Positions 1 through 8,602 of a DNA stretch of 64,000 bases are shown here, one piece after another. Numbering within the stretch: the stretch's first letter is position 1; the number at the start of each line of letters is the position of its first letter. The notes below the pieces were generated by a model, which saw only the letters and a list, made by a program, of their open reading frames with translations, searched no databases and was not told where the DNA came from. Position numbers and translations under genes: made by a program. The stretch comes from JBMTVN01 sp046047235. Its GTDB lineage: Bacteria; Verrucomicrobiota; Verrucomicrobiia; Limisphaerales; JAHDYP01. Location of the stretch: contig JBJOII010000003.1 of NCBI GenBank assembly GCA_046047235.1, positions 20,359 through 84,358 on the forward strand. Direction: 5' to 3'.

Positions 1-330
1 ATCCTGATACCACGCCCCATAATAAATGCCCACCCGACCCCGCGCCGGAAGACTCCGCCAAAATCGCCAGTAATACGGACGCTCCTCCTCCTCTCCCGAT
101 GGGTTCCAAAAGGTGTGCGTATCAATCCCCCGAGGATCCAGCCACTCGTTGAGATGATGCACCACCTCGCCCTTGTCCGCCCCGTCCATCCCCGCCACAA
201 TAATCACCACCGGAACCCCGGCCCGCCGCAAAGCCTGCTGCGCTTCCAGTAACCGCAGCCTCAGCTCAGGCAGTTGCTCCGCATACTCCTCCTTGGAGAG
301 AGTCCGTCCCAGTTCGGCAGCTTCGAACAT
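1..330 (-). CDS. Polyphosphate:AMP phosphotransferase-like PPK2 protein (N-terminal part)
   Basis: The first 110 codons of a gene that runs off the left edge. The reverse strand opens with ATG at 330 (MFEAAELGRTLSKEEYAEQL) and stays open to base 1. Residues about 46-57 read AGMDGADKGE, the Walker A form of PPK2 kinases, followed by HLNEWLDPRGIDTHTFW and RPYYWRFWRSLP, typical of the two-domain polyphosphate:AMP phosphotransferase (Pap) group. That family moves phosphate from polyphosphate to AMP or other nucleotides. The catalytic remainder and any second PPK2 domain lie outside the window, so Pap versus a single-domain PPK2 cannot be settled. A forward open frame starting at 173 overlaps this gene, but the protein signature here shows this strand is the coding one. 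Confidence 0.85.
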   Translation of the reverse strand, partial: MFEAAELGRTLSKEEYAEQLPELRLRLLEAQQALRRAGVPVVIIVAGMDGADKGEVVHHLNEWLDPRGIDTHTFWNPSGEEEERPYYWRFWRSLPARGRVGIYYGAWYQD

Positions 331-402
331 GGGACGGAACTTACGCCCGCCAACCAAAGCCGCCAAGCCGCTTTGTCACCCCTCGCGCAGCGCCCGTCCC
401 CC

Positions 403-446
403 CCGACCCTGCCGGAGTTTCGGAGTTTCAGTGTTTCGGAACACCG
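403..446. repeat. B-type GTTTC-rich intergenic repeat, copy 1
   Basis: Starts ACCCTGCCGGAGTTTC and continues with GTTTCAGTGTTTCGGAACAC. The same block recurs at 13288, 56814 and 63233, with partial copies near 6007 and 21998. The longer copies continue into ACCTGAGCACGCCTC. Confidence 0.75.
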
Positions 447-488
447 GTAAACCGGCAGCCCTCTCCCCTCTCCTCTCTCCTCTCTCCC

Positions 489-510
489 TGCGGCCCGTCC
501 TCGGGCCGCA
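489..510. repeat. E-type perfect hairpin after a pyrimidine tract
   Basis: TGCGGCCCG, loop TCCT, CGGGCCGCA: a perfect 9-bp stem preceded by a CCTCTCCTCTCT-type pyrimidine tract and followed by a heptamer array. Sister hairpins with the same layout but different stem sequences are at 13082, 19319, 51393 and 63547. Confidence 0.7.
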
Positions 511-514
511 AGAG

Positions 515-570
515 CCCTCAGCCCTCAGCCCTCAGCCCTCAGCGCTATGCGCTTGCCGCACAGCGCTTGG
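515..570. repeat. Heptamer mosaic array H1
   Basis: Eight consecutive 7-bp units in register: four CCCTCAG, then CGCTATG, CGCTTGC, CGCACAG, CGCTTGG. It lies between the divergent starts of the phosphotransferase and the protease, 37 bp before the protease ATG. It belongs to the family described at 21895. Confidence 0.8.
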
Positions 571-607
571 CCCAGAATGCCCCTTGACCCATCCCACACC
601 TGCATCC

Positions 608-2071
608 ATGTTCCCAGCCGTGTTCAAACGGTCCCTAGCCTTCCTGACCCTGCTCCTCTGCACGGTAGCCAGCCCCGCCGCAGAACTGGAGCGCTCAGTC
701 GTCCAAATCATTACCTTCAGCCAGGAACCCCAGTGGGATACGCCCTGGCGCCAAACCGGAGTCCGCCGCGGCAGCGGAACCGGATTCCTCATCCAAGGTA
801 AACGCATCCTCACCAATGCCCACGTCATCGGCTGGGCCCGCCAAATCCTCATCCGCCGACACCAGGACCCCCAACCCTACCTCGCCCACGTCGTGTTCGC
901 CGGACACGACTGCGACCTCGCCCTGCTCGAGGTCGAAGACCCCGCCTTCTACGAAGGTCTGGAACCCCTCGAGTTCGGCCCCCTGCCCAAAGTCCAGTCC
1001 ACTGTCGTCACCTGCGGCTACCCCGCCGGAGGTGAACAAGTCTCATTCACCCGCGGCGTAGTCTCCCGAATCGAACTGCAAAATTTCGTCCATATCGGTA
1101 ACCGCAACTTCCTCGCCGTCCAAACCGATGCCGCCATCAACCCCGGCAACAGCGGCGGACCCGTGTTCCAGGACGACCGCGTGGTCGGCGTCGCCTTCCA
1201 AGGTATCCCCGGCCTCGAAAACGCCGGCTTCTTCATCCCCCTACCCATCATCGAACACTTCCTCAAAGACGTTGCCGACGGCACCTACGACGGATTCCCC
1301 TCAGCCGGCATCCGTATCACCGCCCTGCATAATCCCGCCTACCGCCGCTACCTCGGACTGGACCAACCCGGTCTCGGCGCCCGTGTCGACGGACTCCTCC
1401 CCATTCCCTCCACCCGCAAATTGCTCCAGCCCGACGATGTCCTGCTCCAGGTCGGCGAATTCCCCATCGGCAGCGACGGCTCCGTGCTCTTCGAAGGCAA
1501 CCGCGTCTTCGGCGGTGTCGCCTTCCAGCTCGCCCAAAACGGTGAGTCCGTCCCCCTCAAAATCTGGCGCAATGGACAACAGCTCGATATCCAGCTCCCC
1601 GTCGAGGTCTATGAAGGTGACAGCCTCCTCAGCAACCATTACGACACCCCGCCACGCTACTACGTCCACGCCGGACTCGTCTTTACCCCGCTCAGCCTGG
1701 ACTACCTCAAAACCCAGGGCCGCAACTGGCGCGATAACGCCAATAACGAAATCGTCTACGAAATGTACTACCGACGACAGGAAGCACCGGAAACCGCCCG
1801 CACCGAACCCATCGTCCTCTCCGCCGTGCTCACCCACCCCGTCAATGTCAACCTGCGCTACGGCGCACGATCCCTCGTCGATACCATCAACGGCGTCCGG
1901 ATCGACCGGCTCGAGGACGTCATCAAGGCCTTCAACAACGCCACCAACAGCCACCACGTGCTCGAATTCCTCCCGAACCGCTCACTGGAAACCATCGACC
2001 GCCAAGCCGCAGCCAACGCCCACCAGGAAATCCTGCGCACCTACGCCGTCCCCAACGACCGACGCCTATGA
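608..2071 (+). CDS. Secreted trypsin-like serine protease with PDZ domain (HtrA/DegP-like)
   Basis: A 487-residue protein with a hydrophobic signal segment (about residues 8-25), so probably periplasmic or exported. The catalytic triad is visible: His72 in LTNAHVIG, Asp103 in HDCDLALLEV and Ser182 in NPGNSGGPVF. A PDZ-like region follows at about 235-330 (LQPDDVLLQVGEFPIGSDG), then a second conserved C-terminal unit. HtrA-family enzymes degrade misfolded envelope proteins. I start at ATG 608 because the signal peptide begins there; the open frame extends upstream only through intergenic repeats and over the opposite-strand phosphotransferase. The stop overlaps the next gene's start by 4 bp (ATGA), so the two are translationally coupled. 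Confidence 0.88.
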   Translation: MFPAVFKRSLAFLTLLLCTVASPAAELERSVVQIITFSQEPQWDTPWRQTGVRRGSGTGFLIQGKRILTNAHVIGWARQILIRRHQDPQPYLAHVVFAGHDCDLALLEVEDPAFYEGLEPLEFGPLPKVQSTVVTCGYPAGGEQVSFTRGVVSRIELQNFVHIGNRNFLAVQTDAAINPGNSGGPVFQDDRVVGVAFQGIPGLENAGFFIPLPIIEHFLKDVADGTYDGFPSAGIRITALHNPAYRRYLGLDQPGLGARVDGLLPIPSTRKLLQPDDVLLQVGEFPIGSDGSVLFEGNRVFGGVAFQLAQNGESVPLKIWRNGQQLDIQLPVEVYEGDSLLSNHYDTPPRYYVHAGLVFTPLSLDYLKTQGRNWRDNANNEIVYEMYYRRQEAPETARTEPIVLSAVLTHPVNVNLRYGARSLVDTINGVRIDRLEDVIKAFNNATNSHHVLEFLPNRSLETIDRQAAANAHQEILRTYAVPNDRRL

Positions 2072-3546
2072 ACCTTCGCTGGCCCACCATCATCCTCCTC
2101 GCCCTGCCGTTGCTCGCCAACGCAGCCGTCCGCTCCTCCGCAGCTCGACGCTGGGAATCCTCCACCGTCGCGCTCGAAGTCAGCAGCAAACAATATAACT
2201 ACCTGCAGCCCTGGTGGCGCGGCTCACAAACCGTGCTCAAACCCGGCGTCGTCCTCGATGTCAAAAAACAAACCCTGCTCACCACAGCCTTCGGCCTCGG
2301 CAACGTCACGGTAGTCCGCGCCCAATCCAACGGCCGCGGCCGATGGTTCGACGCCGAAGTCGAATGGGCCGACGCCGATGCCAACGTCGCTCTCGTCACG
2401 GTGAAAGACGCCGAGTTCTGGAAAGGCCTGAAACCCGTCCGCTTCGCCAATAGTATTCCCGATAACGACGGCATGCAGATCGTGCGCTGGCGCACCGGCA
2501 GCCTCGAACTGCGCAACGCCGAGTTCAATCGCTACACGGTCAGCAACCCCACCGGCGGCGACGCCGCCCACGTAGTCCTCGAGGTCAACTCCGAGATCGA
2601 CGGCACCGGCTGGGGCGAACCCCTCGTGGCCAAAGGACGCCTCCTCGGACTCGTCTTCGCCGCCCAGGGCAACTTGTCCCAGGTCCTCACCGCACCCTTC
2701 ATCAAGACGGTCCTCAAAGCTCACGCCGAGGGGACCTACACCGGACTCGGCTACTTCGACTTTACCTGGCAACAAACCGCCAACCCCGACACGCTCCAAT
2801 ACCTCGGACTCCCCGAGTCCAGCCAGGGCGTCGTCATCATCGATGTCCCCAAACACTCCCCCACCACCAGCGTCCTGCAACCACGCGACGTCATCCTCAA
2901 GGTCGGCAATTACACGATCGATAACGAGGGAGACTACGATGACCCCCTCTACGGCCACCTCATGCTGGAGGCCCTCTCCACCCGGGACCACTGGGCCGGC
3001 CAATCCATCCCCATGACAATCTGGCGCAATAACCAGGAACTCACGGTCCAATATACGCTCCGCCCCATCCGCCACGCAGCCCGCCTCGTGCCCGAAGAAT
3101 CCGCCGCAGAACCCCCCCAATACCTCATCGCCGGCGGACTGATCTTCCAGCCTCTCACCCGGAATTACCTCCGCAGCTGGGGCCCCGCCTGGGAACGATC
3201 CGCCCCATTCCGCCTCGCCTACTTCCGCTCAGAAGAACCCACACCCGATAAACCCGGCCTCGTCATCCTCACCTCCGTGCTGCCCGACAGCATCAACCTC
3301 GGCTACCAGGAAGCCCAGCAGCTCGTGCTCGAAAAGGTCAACGGTCACCCCATCAGTAATCTCACCGCCCTGCAGGATGCCCTCAAACAACCCCAAAACG
3401 ACTTCCACCTGTTCGAGTTCATGGACGGTGAATCCCTCCAGCGTATCGTGCTCGATGCCTCTCAGGTCAACACCGCCAACCAACGCATCCTCCAGCGCTA
3501 CGGCATCGAGTCCGCCGCCGAAATCCCCGCCGAAACACAACCCTGA
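2068..3546 (+). CDS. Catalytically dead paralogue of the upstream PDZ protease
   Basis: A 492-residue exported protein (signal segment about 5-20) that aligns over its whole length with the preceding protease, including the PDZ region (LQPRDVILKVGNYTIDNEG versus LQPDDVLLQVGEFPIGSDG) and the C-terminal unit (HLFEF versus HVLEF). All three catalytic positions are altered: TTAFGLG stands for TNAHVIG (His to Phe75), ADANVALV for HDCDLALL (Asp to Asn106), and DGTGWGEPLV for GNSGGPVF (Ser lost). I infer a pseudo-enzyme that binds or regulates the active partner; the 4-bp overlap with it supports joint production. It could also be a substrate adaptor acting alone. Confidence 0.82.
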   Translation: MNLRWPTIILLALPLLANAAVRSSAARRWESSTVALEVSSKQYNYLQPWWRGSQTVLKPGVVLDVKKQTLLTTAFGLGNVTVVRAQSNGRGRWFDAEVEWADADANVALVTVKDAEFWKGLKPVRFANSIPDNDGMQIVRWRTGSLELRNAEFNRYTVSNPTGGDAAHVVLEVNSEIDGTGWGEPLVAKGRLLGLVFAAQGNLSQVLTAPFIKTVLKAHAEGTYTGLGYFDFTWQQTANPDTLQYLGLPESSQGVVIIDVPKHSPTTSVLQPRDVILKVGNYTIDNEGDYDDPLYGHLMLEALSTRDHWAGQSIPMTIWRNNQELTVQYTLRPIRHAARLVPEESAAEPPQYLIAGGLIFQPLTRNYLRSWGPAWERSAPFRLAYFRSEEPTPDKPGLVILTSVLPDSINLGYQEAQQLVLEKVNGHPISNLTALQDALKQPQNDFHLFEFMDGESLQRIVLDASQVNTANQRILQRYGIESAAEIPAETQP

Positions 3547-3738
3547 ATCACTGCGCACCCCATACAGGTCGCAGATACCCGGGATACCCTCACACCCGCC
3601 CCGCAACCCCATGCCGGAGCAATCGGCCAACTCCGCCCCTGTCAGTAAAACCCCGCACACGCTGTAAGGAAACGCCTGCCACCACCATCAGGCTTCCCCC
3701 ATCTGGTTCCACCCCGCTCGCAGGCCTATGTTGTCAGC

Positions 3739-4185
3739 ATGATGCGAGCCGCAAAACTCTTCGCTCTGGAGGACAACGCCATGGTCATGCGGGGCCTGCA
3801 GCACATGGCCAGCGCCATCCGTAACATCGAATGGATGCACGGCGCACGGGATCTGCCCGAAGCACTCGACTACCTCCAACACCACCAGCCGGATATCGCC
3901 ATCCTTGACCTCGAACTGCCCGGCGGCAGCGGCATGCAGGCCATTTATCAACTCCAACAACACGCACCCCAGTGTCGTATCGCCGTGTTCTCCGGAAAGA
4001 TGAACAACGAAGTCAGCGCCCTCTGCAAGCTGGCCGGGGCCACAGCCTGCTTCCATAAACTCGCCGATGTCGACCAACTCAACGCCGCCCTCCGCCTCTG
4101 GGCCCAGGAATTCCAGGCAACCGAAGAACCCCTCTCCCCAACGCTTTCAGCTCGAGCAACCGCTACGCCACACCACAACGAATAA
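3739..4185 (+). CDS. Single-domain response regulator (CheY-like receiver)
   Basis: A 148-residue protein consisting of one receiver domain plus a short Ser/Thr/Ala-rich tail. The acidic pair is Glu11-Asp12 (FALEDNAMV), the phospho-acceptor Asp57 (IAILDLELPGGSG), the switch Ser85 (AVFSGK) and the conserved Lys107 (CFHKLADVDQL). There is no DNA-binding output domain, so it presumably acts by protein contact or in a phosphorelay. No kinase is adjacent. The 3' end overlaps the convergent oxidoreductase gene by 23 bp. Confidence 0.8.
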   Translation: MMRAAKLFALEDNAMVMRGLQHMASAIRNIEWMHGARDLPEALDYLQHHQPDIAILDLELPGGSGMQAIYQLQQHAPQCRIAVFSGKMNNEVSALCKLAGATACFHKLADVDQLNAALRLWAQEFQATEEPLSPTLSARATATPHHNE

Positions 4186-5200
4186 CCGCCTTGCCCAATA
4201 CCCGACCCGACCGAAGGTCAGCAAACGCCCGCGCAGTCTCCTCCAACCCATAGACCTCATGCACCACAGGCCGAAGCCAACCCTCGGCCACCGCCCGCAG
4301 CGTCGCCTCCATGTCACGACGATTGCGACCATAACTCCCCACCAGACGCTGCTGCTTCACAAATAACGGCCACAAATTCAGCTTCACCTCGCGTCCCGCC
4401 GTCGCCCCGCAGGTCACAATCGATCCCCCGCGAGCCAAACAGTGAAAACACTGCTCCAAGACCACACCCCCCACATGCTCAACGACAACATCCACTCCCC
4501 GCCGCCCCGTCACCCGACGCACCTCCGCCATCCAATTCTCCCCGCCAGTGTCCACCGCATGCTCCGCCCCAAGGGATAACCCAAGCGCCCGCTTCGCCTC
4601 ACTCCGACCCGTGGTGATCACCCGCGCACCACAATGCCGCGCAATCTGGATCGCCGCCGACCCCACCCCGCTCGCCGCCCCCACCACCAGCACCCAGTCG
4701 CCCTCCCGCACCCGAACCCGGTCCGTCAACATGTGCATCGCCGTGCTGCCCGCCAAGGTCAGCGCCGCCGAATCCACCAGCTCCACCCCGTCAGGAACCC
4801 GCACCAAGGCATCAGCCGATACCGCCACGCGCTCGGCAAACCCACCGTCGCAATCCACCCCCAGCAACCGCCCCTGTAAACACAACGATTCCTCACCCCG
4901 TTCGCAAAACTCACACCGGCCACAAAACAGGTTCGACTGCACCGCCACCACCTCCCCCACACGCCAACCCTGCACCCCCTCACCCACCATAGCCACCCGA
5001 CCCGCCACCTCGCATCCCTGTATCCTCGGCAGCACCGGCTTCACCGGCAACCCGTTCTCCTCCAGCCACAAATCCAAATGGTTCAACCCGCAGGCCACCA
5101 CATCCACCACCACCTGCCCCACCCCCGGTACAGGATCCGCCACCGCCTCATACCGCATTTCCCCGGGGTTTCCGTGCGCCGTCAGTCTCATCGCTTGCAT
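4163..5200 (-). CDS. Zinc-binding alcohol dehydrogenase / quinone oxidoreductase family protein
   Basis: About 345 residues of the medium-chain dehydrogenase/reductase fold. The N-terminal GroES-like domain carries the four-cysteine structural zinc site (Cys93, 96, 99, 107 in FCGRCEFCERGEESLC) and the catalytic-side CGLNHLDLW motif. The Rossmann part has the NAD(P)-binding GAASGVGSAAIQIA at about 174-187. Substrate is not predictable. ATG at 5200 (MQAMRL) or 5191 (MRLTAHG) is preferred over the longer frame to 5254, which begins with low-complexity residues lacking family similarity. Monocistronic and convergent with the response regulator. Confidence 0.82.
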   Translation of the reverse strand: MQAMRLTAHGNPGEMRYEAVADPVPGVGQVVVDVVACGLNHLDLWLEENGLPVKPVLPRIQGCEVAGRVAMVGEGVQGWRVGEVVAVQSNLFCGRCEFCERGEESLCLQGRLLGVDCDGGFAERVAVSADALVRVPDGVELVDSAALTLAGSTAMHMLTDRVRVREGDWVLVVGAASGVGSAAIQIARHCGARVITTGRSEAKRALGLSLGAEHAVDTGGENWMAEVRRVTGRRGVDVVVEHVGGVVLEQCFHCLARGGSIVTCGATAGREVKLNLWPLFVKQQRLVGSYGRNRRDMEATLRAVAEGWLRPVVHEVYGLEETARAFADLRSGRVLGKAVIRCGVA

Positions 5201-5329
5201 ACCACCCATTCCACGCCACCCGCCGCCAACCCAACAAGCCCAATCCACAACCACAATCCACCCAAATCATCCACACCCCGTAACTGCTTGGCGCTTGTCT
5301 TGCCTCTCGCCGTCAGCCAGACTCCCCGC

Positions 5330-5734
5330 ATGTCTGAGATCGCATTGTTTGTTCGCCACGGGGCCTCTCGAATTACCCAGAAAGTGCTCAAGGGCATCCA
5401 CAAACAACTGCCCATGCTCAAGGTCGAGTTCGCCCAGATCAACGCCCCCAAATTTCCCCATCTCGTCGAACAATTGGAATTCCTCGCCAATGTCGTCGAA
5501 GATTTCGCGGAAAATGCCGACGAAGAACTCACCCTCGTCGCCGTCGCCTCAGCCGCGTTCGCCCTCGCCTACGCCCACCGCCGCATGGACCTGATCCCCG
5601 ACCAAAACCCCGACTACGGCTTCGCCGACGACTCGGCCGTAGTCCGCGCCGTGCTCATCGAGTTCGAACGCGTCTTCGAAGCCTACGCCCATCGGCAACG
5701 CTTCACCTGGAGCAAAATCACCATCAAACCCTGA
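5330..5734 (+). CDS. DUF1232 (YkvA-like) protein
   Basis: A 134-residue protein whose C-terminal half carries the DUF1232 signature RRMDLIPDQNPDYGFADD (residues about 84-101), matching the family pattern DLIPD..p..G..DD. The N-terminal half is mixed helical. DUF1232 proteins are often small membrane-associated proteins of unknown function; here the hydrophobic stretch VAVASAAFALAYA precedes the motif. I start at ATG 5330, where coding-like sequence begins; the longer open frame upstream is a shadow of the opposite-strand oxidoreductase. Confidence 0.65.
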   Translation: MSEIALFVRHGASRITQKVLKGIHKQLPMLKVEFAQINAPKFPHLVEQLEFLANVVEDFAENADEELTLVAVASAAFALAYAHRRMDLIPDQNPDYGFADDSAVVRAVLIEFERVFEAYAHRQRFTWSKITIKP

Positions 5735-6031
5735 CCCCCGCCCCAAAGGCGCATCGTAGCGGGTAGCCGGGACCCAATCCATGCAGCATACCCTTGCGGG
5801 TGGGGACGACCTGTCCCGCGACCGCGGAATCCTCCAAATCGTTGCACCCACCTCGGCATCCAAATCGAAATCGCTATCGGGATCGAAATCGGAATAGCCA
5901 GGCGAGCGTAGAGAGAAAAGAGTTACCCCCGCCCCAAAGGCGCGTCGTCCACCAAATCACTGCACCCACCTCGCACCGGCAGGGACGACCCGCCCCCACG
6001 CTTCGGAATTTCTGTGTTTCAGCGCAGCCAC
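5735..6031. repeat. Convergent intergenic region with partial D and B repeats
   Basis: A 325-bp gap between converging genes without a convincing ORF. It contains a partial D module at about 5858-5897 (AAATCGCTATCGGGATCG), a duplicated phrase CCCCCGCCCCAAAGGCGC (about 5735 and 5926) and a degenerate B block near 6007. The gap ends in the hairpin at 6032. Confidence 0.5.
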
Positions 6032-6054
6032 TGGATTTCGCGCAGCGAAATCCA
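6032..6054. repeat. E-type perfect hairpin downstream of dusB
   Basis: TGGATTTCGC, loop GCA, GCGAAATCCA: a perfect 10-bp stem 5 bp beyond the dusB stop. It could serve as a terminator stem without a U-tract. A similar GCA-loop hairpin sits beyond clcA at 22067. Confidence 0.6.
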
Positions 6055-6059
6055 TCGAC

Positions 6060-7166
6060 CTACCACAGCTCCACCGGCCCCTTCGGCACCGCAACCCGCA
6101 TACCCGCCTCCACCTCCTCACCATCTTCCTTGAACGCAACCGCCAAAGGCGGCGGAGCATACCGCGACTGCAGCTGGCCCGCCCCATCCTCAAACTGCAC
6201 CCGCCAGTCCAAATAACCCGCAACAATCTCGTCAAACTCAGCCCGCGTGGCCAGACGGACCACCCGCTTGTTGAAATAGCTCGAGGGACCAAACCGCCGC
6301 GCATACCACGGGGCCACTTTCCGGAACATGCGGCATCCAAGATCCTCCCCAAATACCTCCACCATCCGGTCAAGATGCAGGGTCATCACCCGTAACCGTT
6401 CACCAAACTCCGGCTCCTCCAACTCCTCCCCCGTACGCAGGTAGTGCTCGGTCTGACGAAAAATCCATGGGTTATAAAACGCCCCCCGCCCCACACTCAC
6501 CCCGGCACAGCCCGTCTCCTCCAGCATCCGCTTCGCCGCCTGCGGCGTCGTCACATCCCCGTTCCCCACCACCGGAATCCCCGGCGCAGCCTCCACCACA
6601 GCTCGAATTCCCTCCAAACTCACCCTCCCGCTAAAACCCTGCTGACGCGTCCTGCCATGGACAAAGACCGCCGCCACACCCACGTCCGCCACCGCCCGAG
6701 CCAAGTCGGGTGCCGTCAGATTCTCCTCGTCCCAGCCCAAGCGCATCTTGACGGTCACCGGAATCCTCACCGCCTCAACCATCCCCCGCACCAGCCCAAC
6801 CGTCCGGTCCAAATCGTTCATCATCGCCGATCCGCCACCCACCTTGCAGACCTTGCGAACCGGACAGCCCATGTTGATGTCCACCGAAGCCACCCCCATG
6901 CCCTCAAGAATCACTGCAGCATCCCGCATCTCCTCCGGCACCGCACCAAACAACTGCACCGCCAACGGTCTGTCGCCCTCGCAGGACTCCACCAATTTCA
7001 AAGCCTTCGGCCTCCGCTCCAGCAGGGAACGCGCATTCACCAGATCCGTCGTCGCCAAACCCAAGCCACCCAGCTCACGCAGGGTCAACCGAAACGGCAG
7101 GTTGGTATACCCCGCCAACGGCGACAAACACAGGTTCGTGGCCAACTCTAGACTCCCAAATCGCAT
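6060..7166 (-). CDS. dusB: tRNA-dihydrouridine synthase (DusB type)
   Basis: A 368-residue FMN-dependent enzyme that reduces specific uridines in tRNA D-loops. Visible signatures are LSPLAGYTNLPFR near the N terminus, QLFGAVPEEM, the active-site DINMGCPVRKVCKVGGGSAMM with catalytic Cys101, VKMRLGWDEE, FVHGRTRQQGFSG, and GNGDVTTPQAA with the FMN phosphate-binding GVSVGRGAFYNPWIF. ATG 7166 is chosen over an in-frame TTG at 7190. It follows mnmE by 39 bp and lies in the same xerC-mnmE-dusB cluster, so two of the three genes act on tRNA. Confidence 0.9.
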   Translation of the reverse strand: MRFGSLELATNLCLSPLAGYTNLPFRLTLRELGGLGLATTDLVNARSLLERRPKALKLVESCEGDRPLAVQLFGAVPEEMRDAAVILEGMGVASVDINMGCPVRKVCKVGGGSAMMNDLDRTVGLVRGMVEAVRIPVTVKMRLGWDEENLTAPDLARAVADVGVAAVFVHGRTRQQGFSGRVSLEGIRAVVEAAPGIPVVGNGDVTTPQAAKRMLEETGCAGVSVGRGAFYNPWIFRQTEHYLRTGEELEEPEFGERLRVMTLHLDRMVEVFGEDLGCRMFRKVAPWYARRFGPSSYFNKRVVRLATRAEFDEIVAGYLDWRVQFEDGAGQLQSRYAPPPLAVAFKEDGEEVEAGMRVAVPKGPVELW

Positions 7167-7205
7167 CGCCGGAAAAACTATAGAACCCAACGCACAGAGC
7201 CAGCC

Positions 7206-8579
7206 CTACTTGCCTAAACAGAACCGGCTGAAAATCCGGTCCAGCAAATCATCAGTCGTCGTCTTGCCCACAACCTCGCCCACTGCCTGAACCGCCGCAC
7301 GCAAATCCAACGCCACCAGATCCAGCGGCCGATCCGCCCCCAGCGCCTCCAGCCCCCGCACCAGCCCACCCCGCGACCTCTCCAAGGCATCCTTGTGCCG
7401 CGCGTTAATCATCACCTCCAACATCTCCCCACCCACACCCCCGCTCCATACCAGGGAACGAATCGCATCCTTCAAGGCCTCAATGCCCTCCCCCGTCACA
7501 GCAGACAACCCCACCACCACCGCATCCAGCCCGTCCGGCAACTCCAGGCGCTGCTCCAAATCCATCTTGTTCCGCACCACCACCCGCTTGCGCCCACCCC
7601 ACGCCCCCAAATGCTGCCGATCCTCCTCGCGCAAACCCCGCGACCCATCCAGCACATGTAAAATCACGTCCGCCTGCTCCACCGACCGGTGACTCCGCCG
7701 CACCCCCTCCTGCTCAATCACATCCTCGCTCTCCCGTAAACCCGCCGTGTCCACAAACACCACCGGTATACCCCGAATGTTCGCCCCCTCCTCCAGCGTG
7801 TCCCGCGTCGTGCCCGGCTGGGCCGACACAATCGCCCGGTCCCGACCCAGCAGCAGGTTCAACAAACTCGACTTGCCCACGTTCGGCAAACCCACAATCG
7901 CCACCCGAATCCCCCGCCGCAATAACTGCCCCTCAGCCGCCGTCGCCAGTAACCCGTCCACAAACTCCACCGCCAACCCCAGCCTCCCCATCAGCTGCTC
8001 CCGCGTGTCCGGCGCAATGTCCTCATCCGGAAAATCAATGTGCGCCTCCACATGCGCCAACACTTCCATCACATCCTCCCGCAACCGCTCAATCCTCCTC
8101 GAAAGCCCACCCGCCAACTGCTCCTGCGCCGCCCGCAACGCCAAATCCGTCCGCGCATGCACCACGTCTGCCACCGCCTCCGCCTGAGCCAGATCAATCC
8201 GACCGTTCAAAAACGCCCGCAAGGTGAATTCACCCGGCCCGGCCAACCGGACACCCGACGCCAAAACGGTCTCCAACACAGCACGCGCCACCACCACCCC
8301 GCCATGACACGAAACCTCCACCACATCCTCCCGCGTGAAGGTCCGCGGCGCACGCATCACCGCCACCAACACCTCGTCAACCAAAAGCCCGTCCCGATAA
8401 ATATGCCCGTAGTGCAGGGTGTGCGACGCCACCCCCTCAAGTCCGGCATCCCGATTCCCCGGCCCGCGGAAACATCGGTTCACCCGCGCCACCGCCTCCC
8501 GTCCTGAAACCCGCACCACCGCCAGCCCGCCCTCGCCCAACGGGGTCGCCAACGCCGCAATCGTGTCTTCGGTCATCAT
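7206..8579 (-). CDS. mnmE: tRNA uridine-5-carboxymethylaminomethyl modification GTPase MnmE
   Basis: A 457-residue protein of the usual family length. The N-terminal folate-binding domain begins IAALATPLGEGGLAVVRVSG. The G domain has the P loop GLPNVGKSSLLN at about 230-241, the TTRDT switch, DTAGLRES at about 278-285 and NKMDL. The C terminus ends in FCLGK, the catalytic CxGK tail. With MnmG it modifies wobble uridine of tRNAs. ATG codons stand at 8579 and 8576; a strong purine-rich site (GGAGGAGGT) directly before them is better spaced for 8576. It lies 23 bp after xerC. Confidence 0.95.
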   Translation of the reverse strand: MMTEDTIAALATPLGEGGLAVVRVSGREAVARVNRCFRGPGNRDAGLEGVASHTLHYGHIYRDGLLVDEVLVAVMRAPRTFTREDVVEVSCHGGVVVARAVLETVLASGVRLAGPGEFTLRAFLNGRIDLAQAEAVADVVHARTDLALRAAQEQLAGGLSRRIERLREDVMEVLAHVEAHIDFPDEDIAPDTREQLMGRLGLAVEFVDGLLATAAEGQLLRRGIRVAIVGLPNVGKSSLLNLLLGRDRAIVSAQPGTTRDTLEEGANIRGIPVVFVDTAGLRESEDVIEQEGVRRSHRSVEQADVILHVLDGSRGLREEDRQHLGAWGGRKRVVVRNKMDLEQRLELPDGLDAVVVGLSAVTGEGIEALKDAIRSLVWSGGVGGEMLEVMINARHKDALERSRGGLVRGLEALGADRPLDLVALDLRAAVQAVGEVVGKTTTDDLLDRIFSRFCLGK

Positions 8580-8602
8580 ACCTCCTCCACCTGCCTCCCC
8601 AC

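Noticed and set aside
173..607. Upstream extension of the protease open frame on the + strand
   Set aside because: It overlaps the PPK2 gene on the other strand and reads repeat sequence; the signal peptide starts at 608.
1301..1957. Long reverse open frame inside the protease gene
   Set aside because: Shadow frame of a GC-rich gene with biased third positions; no protein family signature.
2224..3120. 298-residue reverse open frame
   Set aside because: Lies wholly within the paralogue gene; Gly/Asp/Val-rich shadow composition.
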